NCBI GenBank assembly: GCA_017417045.1
Contig: JAFPZZ010000035.1
Coordinates: 1-64,000 of the forward strand
Source of the DNA: Bacillota bacterium
GTDB taxonomy: Bacteria; Bacillota; Clostridia; Peptostreptococcales; Anaerovoracaceae
Direction: 5' to 3'
Length of the DNA stretch: 64,000 bases
Positions 8,504 to 16,579 of this stretch are shown in pieces (position 1 is the stretch's first letter; the number at the start of each line of letters is the position of its first letter). The notes under the pieces were generated by a model. That model did not search any database. It saw only the letters and a list, made by a program, of their open reading frames with translations, and had not been told where the DNA came from. Position numbers and translations under genes: made by a program.

Positions 8504-9745
8504 CTATTTCTTCTGCGTGAGAGTAGCCCAGTCGAGGCTGTCCCAGGCCGGCTCGGAGGGAGCGGCGCTGGCGTCAGCCCAGAAGAATCCGAGGTTGGTC
8601 ATGATGTTGGTCCACTCGGCGCTGTGAGCAGCTACGTATTCGTAGTACTTCATATCGGTGCCGGGAACGTTCTCCTGAGCCATGTTCTTCAGGCTGTAGA
8701 TGCCCGCGTAGTCGAGCATGTCGCTTGCAGCGGCTGCCTCGGTGTTGCAGGGATAACGATCGAACTCATTGGCCCATGCGGTCTGGGTCTCGGTGGAACC
8801 GAACCATTCGCAGAACGCCTTGCAGGCCTCGGTCTGTTCTTCGGTCCTATCAGCCTTCTCGAGCACGCCTATGTACTCTGCGATATAGTAGCTGCCGTCC
8901 TTGATGTCGACGAGGGACCAGTTTCCGGGAGTCTTGTTGTCGGCGTCATAGGTCAGAGGATTCTGGCTGCTCTCGGCGGCGTTGTCGACGTTGCCGTAGA
9001 GGGAGCTGGAATAGTAGGTCGCGACCTGTACGTCGCCCCTGTTGAGGGCGTCGAAGCCGTAGGAGTCTCCGGTGTAGGTACCGCCGTTGCAGTAGTTCCA
9101 GAGCGCCTTCCAGCCGTCAACGCTGATGCCGCCTGCGGGAGAGCTGGGATCGGCATACGGGAAGAGCATGCAGTTGTTGATGTTTCCGTTGGTGGTCCCG
9201 CCCACCTTGCCCTGACGATAATACTTATAGCCGGCGGATGCGATGTCGCTCCAGTGATCGAAATGGAGCTCAGCGCCGTTGGTCCCGAGCTCATCGTTTC
9301 TGTAGAGCATGAGGACGTCCTGGATGGTGACGCCGTAGGCGAGGCCGTCATACTTGAAGCTGCCTACGAGGCCGGACCAGCTGGGTTCCCATTCGACGAG
9401 CTTGAGGTTCTCATAGGTGCCGTTGATGACCTGGTTCCATCTGGTCTCGTTGAGTCCGAACAGCACGTCGCCGTCCTTGCCCTCGTTGGCCGCCTGTATA
9501 ACGGTGGTATCGCCGGAGATGACGGTGTTGTCATCTATGCTGATGGTGAAGCCCGCTTCGGCAGCGTGGGTCTTGAGCCAGCTCACCTCTGATTCATCGT
9601 TGGTGTTCGAATATACGCGGATCTCGTACTTCGAATAATCCTTGGGCCCCTCTTCTTCCTTCTTCTCCTCTTCCTTCTTTTCACCGCACGCGGCGAGGCA
9701 GAAGATCATGCAGAAGACCAGAAGCAGTGCTAAAAACTTCTTCAT
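8504..9745 (-). CDS. ABC transporter substrate-binding lipoprotein
   Basis: Extracytoplasmic solute receptor of 413 residues for the ABC importer encoded downstream. The signal peptide has the lipobox LAAC with the lipidated Cys at residue 20, followed by a charged linker rich in Lys and Glu. The mature part looks like the Fe(III)/sugar-phosphate/spermidine periplasmic binding fold. The ATG at 9745 is fixed by GGAGG at 9756-9760 and by the signal peptide; the longer frame is not used. Transcription most likely starts from the promoter at 9801-9829. The ligand is unknown. Confidence 0.9.
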   Translation of the reverse strand: MKKFLALLLVFCMIFCLAACGEKKEEEKKEEEGPKDYSKYEIRVYSNTNDESEVSWLKTHAAEAGFTISIDDNTVISGDTTVIQAANEGKDGDVLFGLNETRWNQVINGTYENLKLVEWEPSWSGLVGSFKYDGLAYGVTIQDVLMLYRNDELGTNGAELHFDHWSDIASAGYKYYRQGKVGGTTNGNINNCMLFPYADPSSPAGGISVDGWKALWNYCNGGTYTGDSYGFDALNRGDVQVATYYSSSLYGNVDNAAESSQNPLTYDADNKTPGNWSLVDIKDGSYYIAEYIGVLEKADRTEEQTEACKAFCEWFGSTETQTAWANEFDRYPCNTEAAAASDMLDYAGIYSLKNMAQENVPGTDMKYYEYVAAHSAEWTNIMTNLGFFWADASAAPSEPAWDSLDWATLTQKK

Positions 9746-9800
9746 AAAAATAATTCCTCCTTCATGATAAAGCATGCGCGAAACGCGCTTTACAGCCAGT

Positions 9801-9829
9801 ATTATAACAAAAAACGGATATGTGTTCAA
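9801..9829 (-). promoter_or_regulatory. Promoter of the ABC importer operon
   Basis: On the minus strand TTGAAC (9824-9829) and a perfect TATAAT (9801-9806) are 17 bases apart, giving a start near 9794. The leader then contains a tight GCGCG/CGCGC hairpin (9776-9788) just before the Shine-Dalgarno site. Confidence 0.75.
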
Positions 9830-9877
9830 TTTTTTTTATTATTTTGGCATTATGCATAACAAAATGAGATATATACC

Positions 9878-10948
9878 CTACAAAACGAACAAATACTCTA
9901 GCTCCCAATTCGGGACGCAGGGAGATCTCCTGAGGTATATCCTGTAGTCGTTTCGGAAACTCTTTATGAGAAGAGGCAGTTCCCACATATCGGATACTCT
10001 GTGATACGCGGAAACTATGAGGGCGGGAGCGTGCGACGAGATAAACGAGTGCCCTCCCCTGAGAGCCTCGGCCTCCATACCCTCTATGTCGAGCTTGATA
10101 ACGTCCGGGAAGAAGTCTTTGCATAAACTGTCTATGGTGACCACCTGCACTTCCCTTTTCTTTTTTTGAAGCGATCCCCTTCCTCCGCCCTGCGAGAAGA
10201 GCGCTGTCCCTTCGCTTTCACCCGCTGCTGCGTGTATGAGCCTCATATCGCCTTTCTCAGCGTATTTATCCCTGAGCCTGATAAAGTTCCTGTCGTCCGG
10301 TTCAACGGCCGTCACAAAGGTCCTGAGGCCTTCCTGAAGCGACATGAACAGCTCTGCGGTGTCTCCGGTATAAGCCCCCAGATCAAGCAAAGAGCTGCAC
10401 TTCATCCCCATGGCGTTTCTTCGCTCTATCGCCAGACTCCATGGTATTTCGGGGGAAGTCTCGCAAGCCCGAAGATATCCGATATCGCCGCTCAGCCTGT
10501 ACGAGATGACGGAATCGAAGACCCGTACGCTCTGTTCGTCCTCGAGCATGCCGCGCAGCGCTGAGATGCGCTCAGAGTTCGCTTCCATGAACGCCTTGTC
10601 GAATACGATCTCGTTTCCGCTGCCGTCGAATTCCGGCACGACTGCTATGTCTGGAGCGAGAAACTCGGTCTCGGAAGCTATCTTTTCAATATTCGCGAGC
10701 ACTTCGGCTCTGTGCGTTCCGAAGCAGAGCAGTACGATCATCCCGTCGGCTCCGAACCTGCTCTTTACAGCAGAATAGCTTTCGACCGGGATCCCGTGAA
10801 ATATCTGTCCCCTTACGAAATCGTCGCTCGCGAATATCGAGGCAGGCTTCAGCCCGCGCGCATCCATGAGCCTCATTATCCTTTCGCAGGCGTTGCCCGT
10901 TCCGTACAGGACTATTTTCTTGTCCGATGACTTCAGATGTTCCCACAT
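9878..10948 (-). CDS. FkbM family methyltransferase with N-terminal Rossmann-like domain
   Basis: SAM-dependent methyltransferase of the FkbM type (356 residues). The C-terminal half shows the SAM site SLLDLGAYTGDTAELF (about residue 190), the acidic VEPDDRNF, and the FkbM hallmark IKLDIEGMEAEAL (about 290). The N-terminal 120 residues start with IVLYGTGNACERIM, a nucleotide-binding-like glycine pattern seen in sugar or polysaccharide-associated proteins. FkbM enzymes usually O-methylate sugars or natural products. The gene is alone and divergent from the PHP-like gene at 11035. No Shine-Dalgarno sequence precedes the ATG, and a promoter-like pair ends seven bases before it, so the message may be leaderless. 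Confidence 0.85.
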   Translation of the reverse strand: MWEHLKSSDKKIVLYGTGNACERIMRLMDARGLKPASIFASDDFVRGQIFHGIPVESYSAVKSRFGADGMIVLLCFGTHRAEVLANIEKIASETEFLAPDIAVVPEFDGSGNEIVFDKAFMEANSERISALRGMLEDEQSVRVFDSVISYRLSGDIGYLRACETSPEIPWSLAIERRNAMGMKCSSLLDLGAYTGDTAELFMSLQEGLRTFVTAVEPDDRNFIRLRDKYAEKGDMRLIHAAAGESEGTALFSQGGGRGSLQKKKREVQVVTIDSLCKDFFPDVIKLDIEGMEAEALRGGHSFISSHAPALIVSAYHRVSDMWELPLLIKSFRNDYRIYLRRSPCVPNWELEYLFVL

Positions 10949-10949
10949 G

Positions 10950-10984
10950 CTTTGATATTAATACTTTTAATGTTAAAATCAAAG
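10950..10984. promoter_or_regulatory. Overlapping divergent promoters inside a 12-base inverted repeat
   Basis: Arms CTTTGATATTAA (10950-10961) and TTAAAATCAAAG (10973-10984) match at 11 of 12 positions. For the plus strand TTGATA (10952-10957) and TAAAAT (10974-10979) are 16 bases apart. For the minus strand TTGATT (10977-10982) and TAATAT (10955-10960) are also 16 bases apart. The two promoters therefore occupy the same 31 bases on opposite strands. Confidence 0.55.
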
Positions 10985-11034
10985 CGAAGCATATCGCTGC
11001 GAACAATATTTACGACAAGAGAAAGGAACGGGAT

Positions 11035-13038
11035 ATGGACAAGACTACAGTCAGATGGAAAGGCGAAGACGGACTAAGCTGGCGTGCTGAGCTCGGTATA
11101 GACGGACAGGGAAGGCCCTGTATGTTTGAGCTCGCCTATACGCGCTGCGGTGAGGAGAAGCTGCTTTCAAAGGACCTGGTGCCTCAGTTTCGCGTGATCA
11201 CCGCCAAGAGGACGACGCACAATCCGCAAAGGGAAAAACCCATCGGTGCAGATGAAAAACCCGAATATCAGTGGGACACCTATTCAGACGACCCGATGAG
11301 CCGCAAGAAGGACGTCAAAGAAGCTAACGAGAAGTGGAGCTCAAAGAAAATGGAGCTCAAAAAAGACGGCCTGCAGACCATAGTGAGCTTCGACGGCCTC
11401 ACACTGGGTCAGTTCAGCGGCGGCTGCGAGTTCACCTTCTTCGAGGGATCCAACCTTATTAGGCTTGAAGCCGTGGCCTCGACCGACGAGGATGGAGTTG
11501 CCTATCTTTATCACGCTGGCCTGGACGGCTTCGAAGAAGGCAAGCTCCTCTATGTCTCTCCCAAAAAGCGCGAAGTTTTCGAAAATCCCGGTTTTTATAC
11601 CATATCCGGTCCCGACAGAGGCCGTCAGAGAGTCGACTGCAGGGCCAGGACTCTCACAGTTCAGCAGAAGAACGGGTCCTTCGCGGTCTTCCCCACTCCC
11701 CACAGATTCATATGGGGCTCTCAGTCCGAAAAGATCGTCGGTTACAATTACTACTACAGGCACGACGGCATAATGTCCGTCGGAATACGTCACAACAAGG
11801 AGCAGGAGTACTGGAACGTACGCTGGCCGCTGTACAACGCAAAGCCCGGCACGGTGCAGAGGATGTCCATGTTCTTCCTTCCCTCCGCCGATTCTCCCTG
11901 GGGCTGCAGAGCCATGGCGCTCAGATATACCGATTTCGACCACTTCAGGCAGCTTGAGGGCTACAAGAGATTCTTCTGCCACATGCACGTCTCGGCGCAG
12001 GCGGCCTGGGTGCGCGATACCAGAAAGGAGCGCCCCTGGGAAAGGATACTCAAGGATATGGGAGCCGATATAATCGCGCTCTGCGATTTCTGGGCCGAGG
12101 AGAAGGCGCCCGACAACAGGGAAGGCAGGCTCGCAGATCAAAAGAGGTATCACGCCATGGCAAAGGCCTGCAGTACACCGGATTTCCTGGTAGTGCCCGC
12201 AGAGGAGCTCGCGGCCTACGGCCCGTCAGAGCATCTCCTCATTCCCTACCATGCCCTCGTATTCCCCTCCAAGCCGACTTATTACTCCAGGTGGAGGGAC
12301 GACGATCAGGAGTTCTGTGAGACCCTCCCGGACGGAAAGAAGTATTATCATCTCAAATCGCCTATGGACGTGATGAAGATGTGCGAGCTCGAGAACATGT
12401 TCGTCGAGATGCCTCATCCGGACACAAAGGCCAACGACGGGCTTCCTTACGACGTGAAGGATACCGACTGGTACAAGCATCCAAGGCTCGAGAGCATAGG
12501 CGTCCGTCAGCTTCCGGCAGATAATTCCGTCAGGACCATGATAGACGGCAGGACAGACCGTATTTGGAACGATATCAACAACTGGGCGGAAAAGCCCCGC
12601 TATATCATGAGCGAGCTCGATACCTACTCCAAGGTGGAGGAATCCGAGGAGGATTGGGACGCATACGGTATGAGCAACTGCACCTACGTTCAGCTCGACG
12701 AGATCCCGAGCCCTGAGGACTGGACCCCGCTTGTCGAAGCTCTGAGCGAAGGCAGACAGTTCTATTCAACGGGAGTAGTTCTTCTCGCCTCAAGCAGGAT
12801 AGAAGACGGCCACGCCGAGGCTACCTTCGACTGGACCTTCCCGATGCAGTACGCCGAGATAGTTTACTCAGACGGCGAGAACGTCTCCCGAAAGGAGATT
12901 TCCCTCACTGATACCATGCCCTACGGAAGGCAGACTGTCAGCTTCGACTTCCCCAAGGGAATGAAATGGGCCAGGGTCCTCGCGACCGACATAGCAGGTA
13001 ATTCAGCCTTCGGAATGCCGGTATTCCTGAGAAAGTAA
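11035..13038 (+). CDS. PHP-like metallohydrolase, function unknown
   Basis: Large cytoplasmic protein of 667 residues without signal peptide or membrane segment. I do not recognise the whole. The first 300 residues are beta-rich and without clear motif. From about residue 315 the pattern resembles the PHP/CehA-McbA metallohydrolase fold: HMHVS (two metal-type His), ALCDFW, PAEEL, EMPHP (His) and SELDTY (Asp) occur in the expected order. The last 100 residues look like a beta-sandwich (SDGENVSRKEISL). PHP proteins hydrolyse phosphoesters or other bonds with two or three metals. ATG 11035 is selected for AAAGGAAC upstream; the longer frame covers the promoter. It is divergent from the FkbM gene, with which it may share a task. 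Confidence 0.6.
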   Translation: MDKTTVRWKGEDGLSWRAELGIDGQGRPCMFELAYTRCGEEKLLSKDLVPQFRVITAKRTTHNPQREKPIGADEKPEYQWDTYSDDPMSRKKDVKEANEKWSSKKMELKKDGLQTIVSFDGLTLGQFSGGCEFTFFEGSNLIRLEAVASTDEDGVAYLYHAGLDGFEEGKLLYVSPKKREVFENPGFYTISGPDRGRQRVDCRARTLTVQQKNGSFAVFPTPHRFIWGSQSEKIVGYNYYYRHDGIMSVGIRHNKEQEYWNVRWPLYNAKPGTVQRMSMFFLPSADSPWGCRAMALRYTDFDHFRQLEGYKRFFCHMHVSAQAAWVRDTRKERPWERILKDMGADIIALCDFWAEEKAPDNREGRLADQKRYHAMAKACSTPDFLVVPAEELAAYGPSEHLLIPYHALVFPSKPTYYSRWRDDDQEFCETLPDGKKYYHLKSPMDVMKMCELENMFVEMPHPDTKANDGLPYDVKDTDWYKHPRLESIGVRQLPADNSVRTMIDGRTDRIWNDINNWAEKPRYIMSELDTYSKVEESEEDWDAYGMSNCTYVQLDEIPSPEDWTPLVEALSEGRQFYSTGVVLLASSRIEDGHAEATFDWTFPMQYAEIVYSDGENVSRKEISLTDTMPYGRQTVSFDFPKGMKWARVLATDIAGNSAFGMPVFLRK

Positions 13039-13093
13039 GTACATAGATAGATAGGTCGATCTTGGCTGAAAGTAAAATCCAAGATCAAAAAAG

Positions 13094-13133
13094 AAAGGCC
13101 GCGCAGGAAGTCATCTTGACCTGCGCGGCCTTT
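13094..13133 (-). terminator. Terminator of the feo operon, probably shared with the PHP-like gene
   Basis: A 14-base perfect stem AAAGGCCGCGCAGG / CCTGCGCGGCCTTT has a T-rich tract on the minus strand side (CTTTCTTTTTTG), fitting termination after the small gene at 13156. On the plus strand it also follows the gene ending at 13038. Confidence 0.85.
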
Positions 13134-13155
13134 CCGTAACTATTGCAAGGAGTCG

Positions 13156-13332
13156 TTACGTTTTTTTATCTCTCTGGATCTCCGGGAAGCTGCAGCCTTT
13201 GCACGCACCGCACGCGCCGCAGTTTCCTCCGCAGCTGTGAACTCCGTTCTTCTTGTCTTTTATCATCTTCCTGATAATGAGCGCAACTATGGCGGCCAGT
13301 ATCAGGGCTACTATCAAGGTCGGAACATTCAT
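13156..13332 (-). CDS. FeoB-associated Cys-rich membrane protein
   Basis: Small protein of 58 residues translated as one N-terminal membrane helix (MNVPTLIVALILAAIVALII), a basic stretch RKMIKDKK, and a cysteine cluster with the spacing C-x3-C-x2-C-x2-C-x2-C (Cys 34, 38, 41, 44, 47). This matches the FeoB-associated Cys-rich membrane protein family, thought to help ferrous iron handling at the inner face. ATG 13332 has AGGGGG upstream (13342-13347). It lies 51 bases after the feoB stop and before a strong terminator, so it is the last gene of the feo operon. Confidence 0.85.
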   Translation of the reverse strand: MNVPTLIVALILAAIVALIIRKMIKDKKNGVHSCGGNCGACGACKGCSFPEIQRDKKT

Positions 13333-13383
13333 TTTGAGATCCCCCTTCCCTTTTTAATAAGCGGGTATATTATTTGTATTTTT

Positions 13384-15828
13384 CTAATCGTCGGAAACAG
13401 AGACCTGCTTCTCAAACTTTACAGCTTCCTTGTAGGGCCTGAAGAGCATGTAGAGAGCATAAGCCACTATAGCTGCGGCAATGACGGTGCCGATGATGTT
13501 TCCGTTGCCCTCGGTCCAGCCTCCGAACTGATTGATGATGAATGCTACCGCGTAAGCGAATCCGCACTCATATGCGATAGCGAACCAGGTCCACTTGCGG
13601 TTGTTCATCTCCCTCTTGATGGCGCCTATAGCCGCGAAGCACGGAGCGCAGAGGAGGTTGAATACCAGGAAGCTGAGTCCGGTGACCTGGGTGAACGCCT
13701 TGGCCAGAGCTGCCCAGACGGAGAGCTCTCCGCCTCCGTAGAGTATTCCCATGGTAGCGACTATGTTCTCCTTGGCTACGAGTCCGGTGAAGGACGCTAC
13801 TGCAGCCTGCCAGTTGCCCCATCCGAGCGGGATGAAGATGAAGGCTATAGCATTACCTATCACAGCGAGGAGGCTCATGTCAAGCTGATCTTCTTCAAGC
13901 ATCGAGAAGGCTCCGTCCACGAAACCGAAGTTGCTGGTGAACCATACGAAGATGGTCGAGAGCAAGATGATGGTACCAGCCTTCTTGATAAAGGACCAGC
14001 CGCGCTCCCACATGCTGCGCAGAACGTTCTTCAGCGTAGGCATATGATATGCCGGGAGCTCCATTACGAAGGGGGCGGGATCGCCGGCGAACATCTTGGT
14101 CTTTTTGAGGATGATACCGGAGATAATGATAGCTGCCATTCCGAGGAAGTAGGAGCCGGTAGCTATGGTCGCGGAGCCCCCGAAGAGAGTGCCTGCCATC
14201 ATAGCGATGAACGGTACCTTCGCTCCGCAGGGGATGAAGGTCGTCGTCATGATAGTCATGCGGCGGTCGCGTTCGTTCTCTATGGTCCTTGACGCCATGA
14301 TGCCGGGGATACCGCAGCCGGTACCGACAAGGATAGGAATGAAGGACTTGCCGGAGAGACCGAACTTTCTGAACAGCCTGTCGAGCACGAACGCGATACG
14401 GGCCATATATCCGCAGGCCTCGATGAAAGCCAGCAGGAAGAAGAGCACGAGCATCTGGGGAACGAAGCCGAGCACGGATCCTACGCCTGCGACTATACCG
14501 TCGAGTATGAGCCCCTGCAGCCAGTCGGTGCAGCCTATGCTTTCAAGCAGGTTCCCTATGACGACCGGAACGCCGTTTATCCAGGTGCCGTATTCGGCGG
14601 GATCGGGCTCCTCGCCCTCATAGCCTTCGAAGGTCTCCATTGCGGCCTTCAGATCGTCGTATGTGAAGGTGACGTCTTCGGTCTCGAGGGTCTCTTCGGC
14701 TTCAAGGGTGTAATCAGCGGTCGCGCCTGCGGGTATCGAGGCGAAAGCTGCCTTGTAATCATCGAAGGTCATCTCCTCGTCTAATCCGATAAACGCGTCT
14801 ATAACGTTAGCTGCGTCGCCGTATTCTTCGGCAGCCTCGTCGTAAGCCGCTCTTCCGTTTCCAAAGAGGAAGAAGCCATCTCCGAAGAGTCCGTCGTTCG
14901 CCCAGTCGGTGGCGGAAGCGCCTACGGTGACCATGGAAATGTAGTAAACGAGGAACATCACTACAGCAAATATGGGAAGTCCGAGTACCCTGTTGGTCAC
15001 GATCTTGTCGATCTTGTCGGAAGCGGTCAGCTCCCCTACCTGCTTTTTCTTGTAGCAGCCCTTAAGAGCTTCGGCGATGTATACGTATCTTTCGTTGGTG
15101 ATTATGGATTCGGCGTCATCGTCGAGCTCTTCCTCGACAGCCTGGATATCCTTTTCGATGTGAGCCCTGACGTCGGCGTTGAGGCCAAGCTGTTCGAGCA
15201 CCTTCTCGTCTCTTTCAAAGAGCTTGACTGCGTACCATCTCTGCTGCTCGTCGGGAAGATCGTGTACGGTGACCTCCTCGATGTGGGCTATAGCATGCTC
15301 TACAGGGCAGGAGAACTTGTGAGCCGGTATAGTCTTCGTGGACTTTGCGGCCTCAACGGCCGCTTCCGCGGCCTCCTGGGTGCCCTCTTCCTTCAGCGCG
15401 GAGATCTCTACCACCTTGCATCCGAACTTTCTTCCGAGCTCTTCGGTGTTGATGGTATCGCCGTTCTTCCTGACTATATCCATCATGTTTATAGCCATTA
15501 CCACGGGAATGCCGAGCTCTGTGAGCTGGGTGGTAAGGTAGAGGTTCCTCTCAAGGTTGGAACCGTCTACGATATTGAGTATCGCGTCGGGTCTTTCGTT
15601 TATGAGGTAGTTTCTCGCCACGACCTCTTCAAGGGTGTACGGAGAAAGCGAATAGATACCGGGAAGGTCGGTGATGGTGACGTCATCGTGCTTTTTGAGC
15701 TTGCCTTCCTTCTTCTCTACTGTAACGCCGGGCCAGTTTCCAACGAACTGATTGGAACCGGTCAGCGCGTTGAACAATGTAGTCTTACCGCTGTTCGGGT
15801 TGCCCGCAAGGGCGATCTTTATAGACAT
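13384..15828 (-). CDS. feoB: FeoB ferrous iron transporter with a large acidic insert
   Basis: Membrane GTPase that imports Fe2+ (814 residues). The N-terminal G domain has G1 GNPNSGKTT (9-17), G3 DLPG (54-57) and G4 NMMD (114-117). The membrane part shows the two Cys-containing gate motifs GTGCGIPGIMASRT (about 502-515) and FIPCGAKVPF (about 531-540). Between the first and second membrane segments there is an extra block of roughly 100 residues (about 318-418), strongly acidic and soluble-looking, absent from textbook FeoB. ATG 15828 is chosen for AAGGAAAG upstream and because it begins the family-typical SIKIALAGN; the longer frame crosses the operator at 15878. Confidence 0.95.
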   Translation of the reverse strand: MSIKIALAGNPNSGKTTLFNALTGSNQFVGNWPGVTVEKKEGKLKKHDDVTITDLPGIYSLSPYTLEEVVARNYLINERPDAILNIVDGSNLERNLYLTTQLTELGIPVVMAINMMDIVRKNGDTINTEELGRKFGCKVVEISALKEEGTQEAAEAAVEAAKSTKTIPAHKFSCPVEHAIAHIEEVTVHDLPDEQQRWYAVKLFERDEKVLEQLGLNADVRAHIEKDIQAVEEELDDDAESIITNERYVYIAEALKGCYKKKQVGELTASDKIDKIVTNRVLGLPIFAVVMFLVYYISMVTVGASATDWANDGLFGDGFFLFGNGRAAYDEAAEEYGDAANVIDAFIGLDEEMTFDDYKAAFASIPAGATADYTLEAEETLETEDVTFTYDDLKAAMETFEGYEGEEPDPAEYGTWINGVPVVIGNLLESIGCTDWLQGLILDGIVAGVGSVLGFVPQMLVLFFLLAFIEACGYMARIAFVLDRLFRKFGLSGKSFIPILVGTGCGIPGIMASRTIENERDRRMTIMTTTFIPCGAKVPFIAMMAGTLFGGSATIATGSYFLGMAAIIISGIILKKTKMFAGDPAPFVMELPAYHMPTLKNVLRSMWERGWSFIKKAGTIILLSTIFVWFTSNFGFVDGAFSMLEEDQLDMSLLAVIGNAIAFIFIPLGWGNWQAAVASFTGLVAKENIVATMGILYGGGELSVWAALAKAFTQVTGLSFLVFNLLCAPCFAAIGAIKREMNNRKWTWFAIAYECGFAYAVAFIINQFGGWTEGNGNIIGTVIAAAIVAYALYMLFRPYKEAVKFEKQVSVSDD

Positions 15829-15877
15829 AATGCTTTCCTTTCCTCTGCATAAAGGGAGACCAGCGTTTTTAGAAGTA

Positions 15878-15891
15878 TTAGCAAATGCTAA
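15878..15891. promoter_or_regulatory. DtxR-type operator upstream of feoB
   Basis: Palindrome TTAGCA-AA-TGCTAA between feoA and feoB. It shares the TTAGC/GCTAA half-sites with the sites at 16429 and 16462 beside the divergent repressor gene, suggesting feoB has a second, internally regulated start. Confidence 0.65.
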
Positions 15892-15934
15892 CTCGTGATC
15901 TAAAAAATAACGGGTCCCGCCCTCTCCAATTCGT

Positions 15935-16174
15935 TTACTCGACCGCTTCGGCAAGCGCTTCGACTTCTACCATATCGGCGTCAGCCTTTCTGATAGAGAG
16001 CTCATAACCTCTGACCGTAACTTCGATAGGATCGCCTAGGGGCGCAAGCTTTCTGATGTAGATCTCTACGCCTTTGGTGATTCCCATGTCCATGATCCTG
16101 CGCTTAACGGCTCCTTCGCCGTGAAGATGCTTGACCTTACAGGTCTCGCCAACATTCATGTCTCTGAGTGTCAT
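15935..16174 (-). CDS. feoA: FeoA domain protein (first copy)
   Basis: Small SH3-like cytosolic protein (79 residues) that supports FeoB. Family features include an N-terminal MTLRDMNVGETCKVKHLHG and RRIMDMGITKGVEIYI, followed by the beta-strand pattern DPIEVTVRGYELSIRKADA. The ATG at 16174 has a purine-rich GCAAGGAGGAAAAG upstream. It lies 13 bases after the second feoA-like gene and about 106 bases before feoB. Confidence 0.9.
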   Translation of the reverse strand: MTLRDMNVGETCKVKHLHGEGAVKRRIMDMGITKGVEIYIRKLAPLGDPIEVTVRGYELSIRKADADMVEVEALAEAVE

Positions 16175-16187
16175 CTTTTCCTCCTTG

Positions 16188-16397
16188 CTATACGTATATC
16201 TTCTGCGCCATCTCGCTATTGATGGCTATTCGCGACTCTTTTACGTTGACGATGACGTTTCCGGCGACCTTTGATACCACGATCACCGTCGCGCCCGCAA
16301 CGAATCCGAGATTCTCCAGATGCTGTTTTATCTCTTGCTTTCCGGAGATCCTCTTCACGATGTATTCAGTTCCGATATCTGCCAGATTTAGCGGCAT
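16188..16397 (-). CDS. FeoA domain protein (second copy)
   Basis: Second FeoA-like SH3 protein (69 residues), first gene of the feo transcript. It matches the family at LADIGTEYIVKRISG, EIKQHLENLGFVAGATVIVVS and NVIVNVKESRIAINSEMAQKI. It is clearly diverged from its neighbour, so the two are not a recent duplication. Paired FeoA proteins are common in Clostridia. ATG 16397 follows AGGAAGTATGTC. The promoter and two operators lie directly upstream. Confidence 0.88.
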   Translation of the reverse strand: MPLNLADIGTEYIVKRISGKQEIKQHLENLGFVAGATVIVVSKVAGNVIVNVKESRIAINSEMAQKIYV

Positions 16398-16428
16398 GCT
16401 GACATACTTCCTTTCTTGACATCGAGCT

Positions 16429-16444
16429 GTTAGTGCATGCTAAC
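16429..16444. promoter_or_regulatory. DtxR-type operator at the feo transcription start
   Basis: Palindromic GTTAG-TGCATG-CTAAC. It lies 12-27 bases downstream of the -10 hexamer of the feo promoter, where a bound repressor would block the start of transcription. Confidence 0.7.
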
Positions 16445-16455
16445 TCTCACAGGTC

Positions 16456-16484
16456 ATTATAGTTAGCAATGCCTTACATGTCAA
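16456..16484 (-). promoter_or_regulatory. feo operon promoter, exact consensus
   Basis: On the minus strand a perfect TTGACA (16479-16484) and a perfect TATAAT (16456-16461) are exactly 17 bases apart. The spacer is occupied by an operator-like GTTAGCA half-site element. Such a strong promoter implies tight repression. Confidence 0.9.
16462..16477. promoter_or_regulatory. Operator-like element in the feo promoter spacer
   Basis: GTTAGCAATGCCTTAC is an imperfect version of the palindromes at 15878 and 16429: the left half-site GTTAGC is intact and the right one carries an extra base. It fills the spacer between -35 and -10. Confidence 0.5.
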
Positions 16485-16579
16485 GCTAAATCAACTAAAA
16501 ATTCTTGATGATTTGATCGGACTTTTAATGTAAAATTATTATAATAAATCGGGCGACAGCCCTTTATCAGGAGGTGTAT

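Noticed and set aside
8624..9592. Long plus-strand frame opposite the binding protein
   Set aside because: Antisense to a lipoprotein with good signal peptide; composition is dominated by Val, Gly and Ala as expected for a shadow frame.
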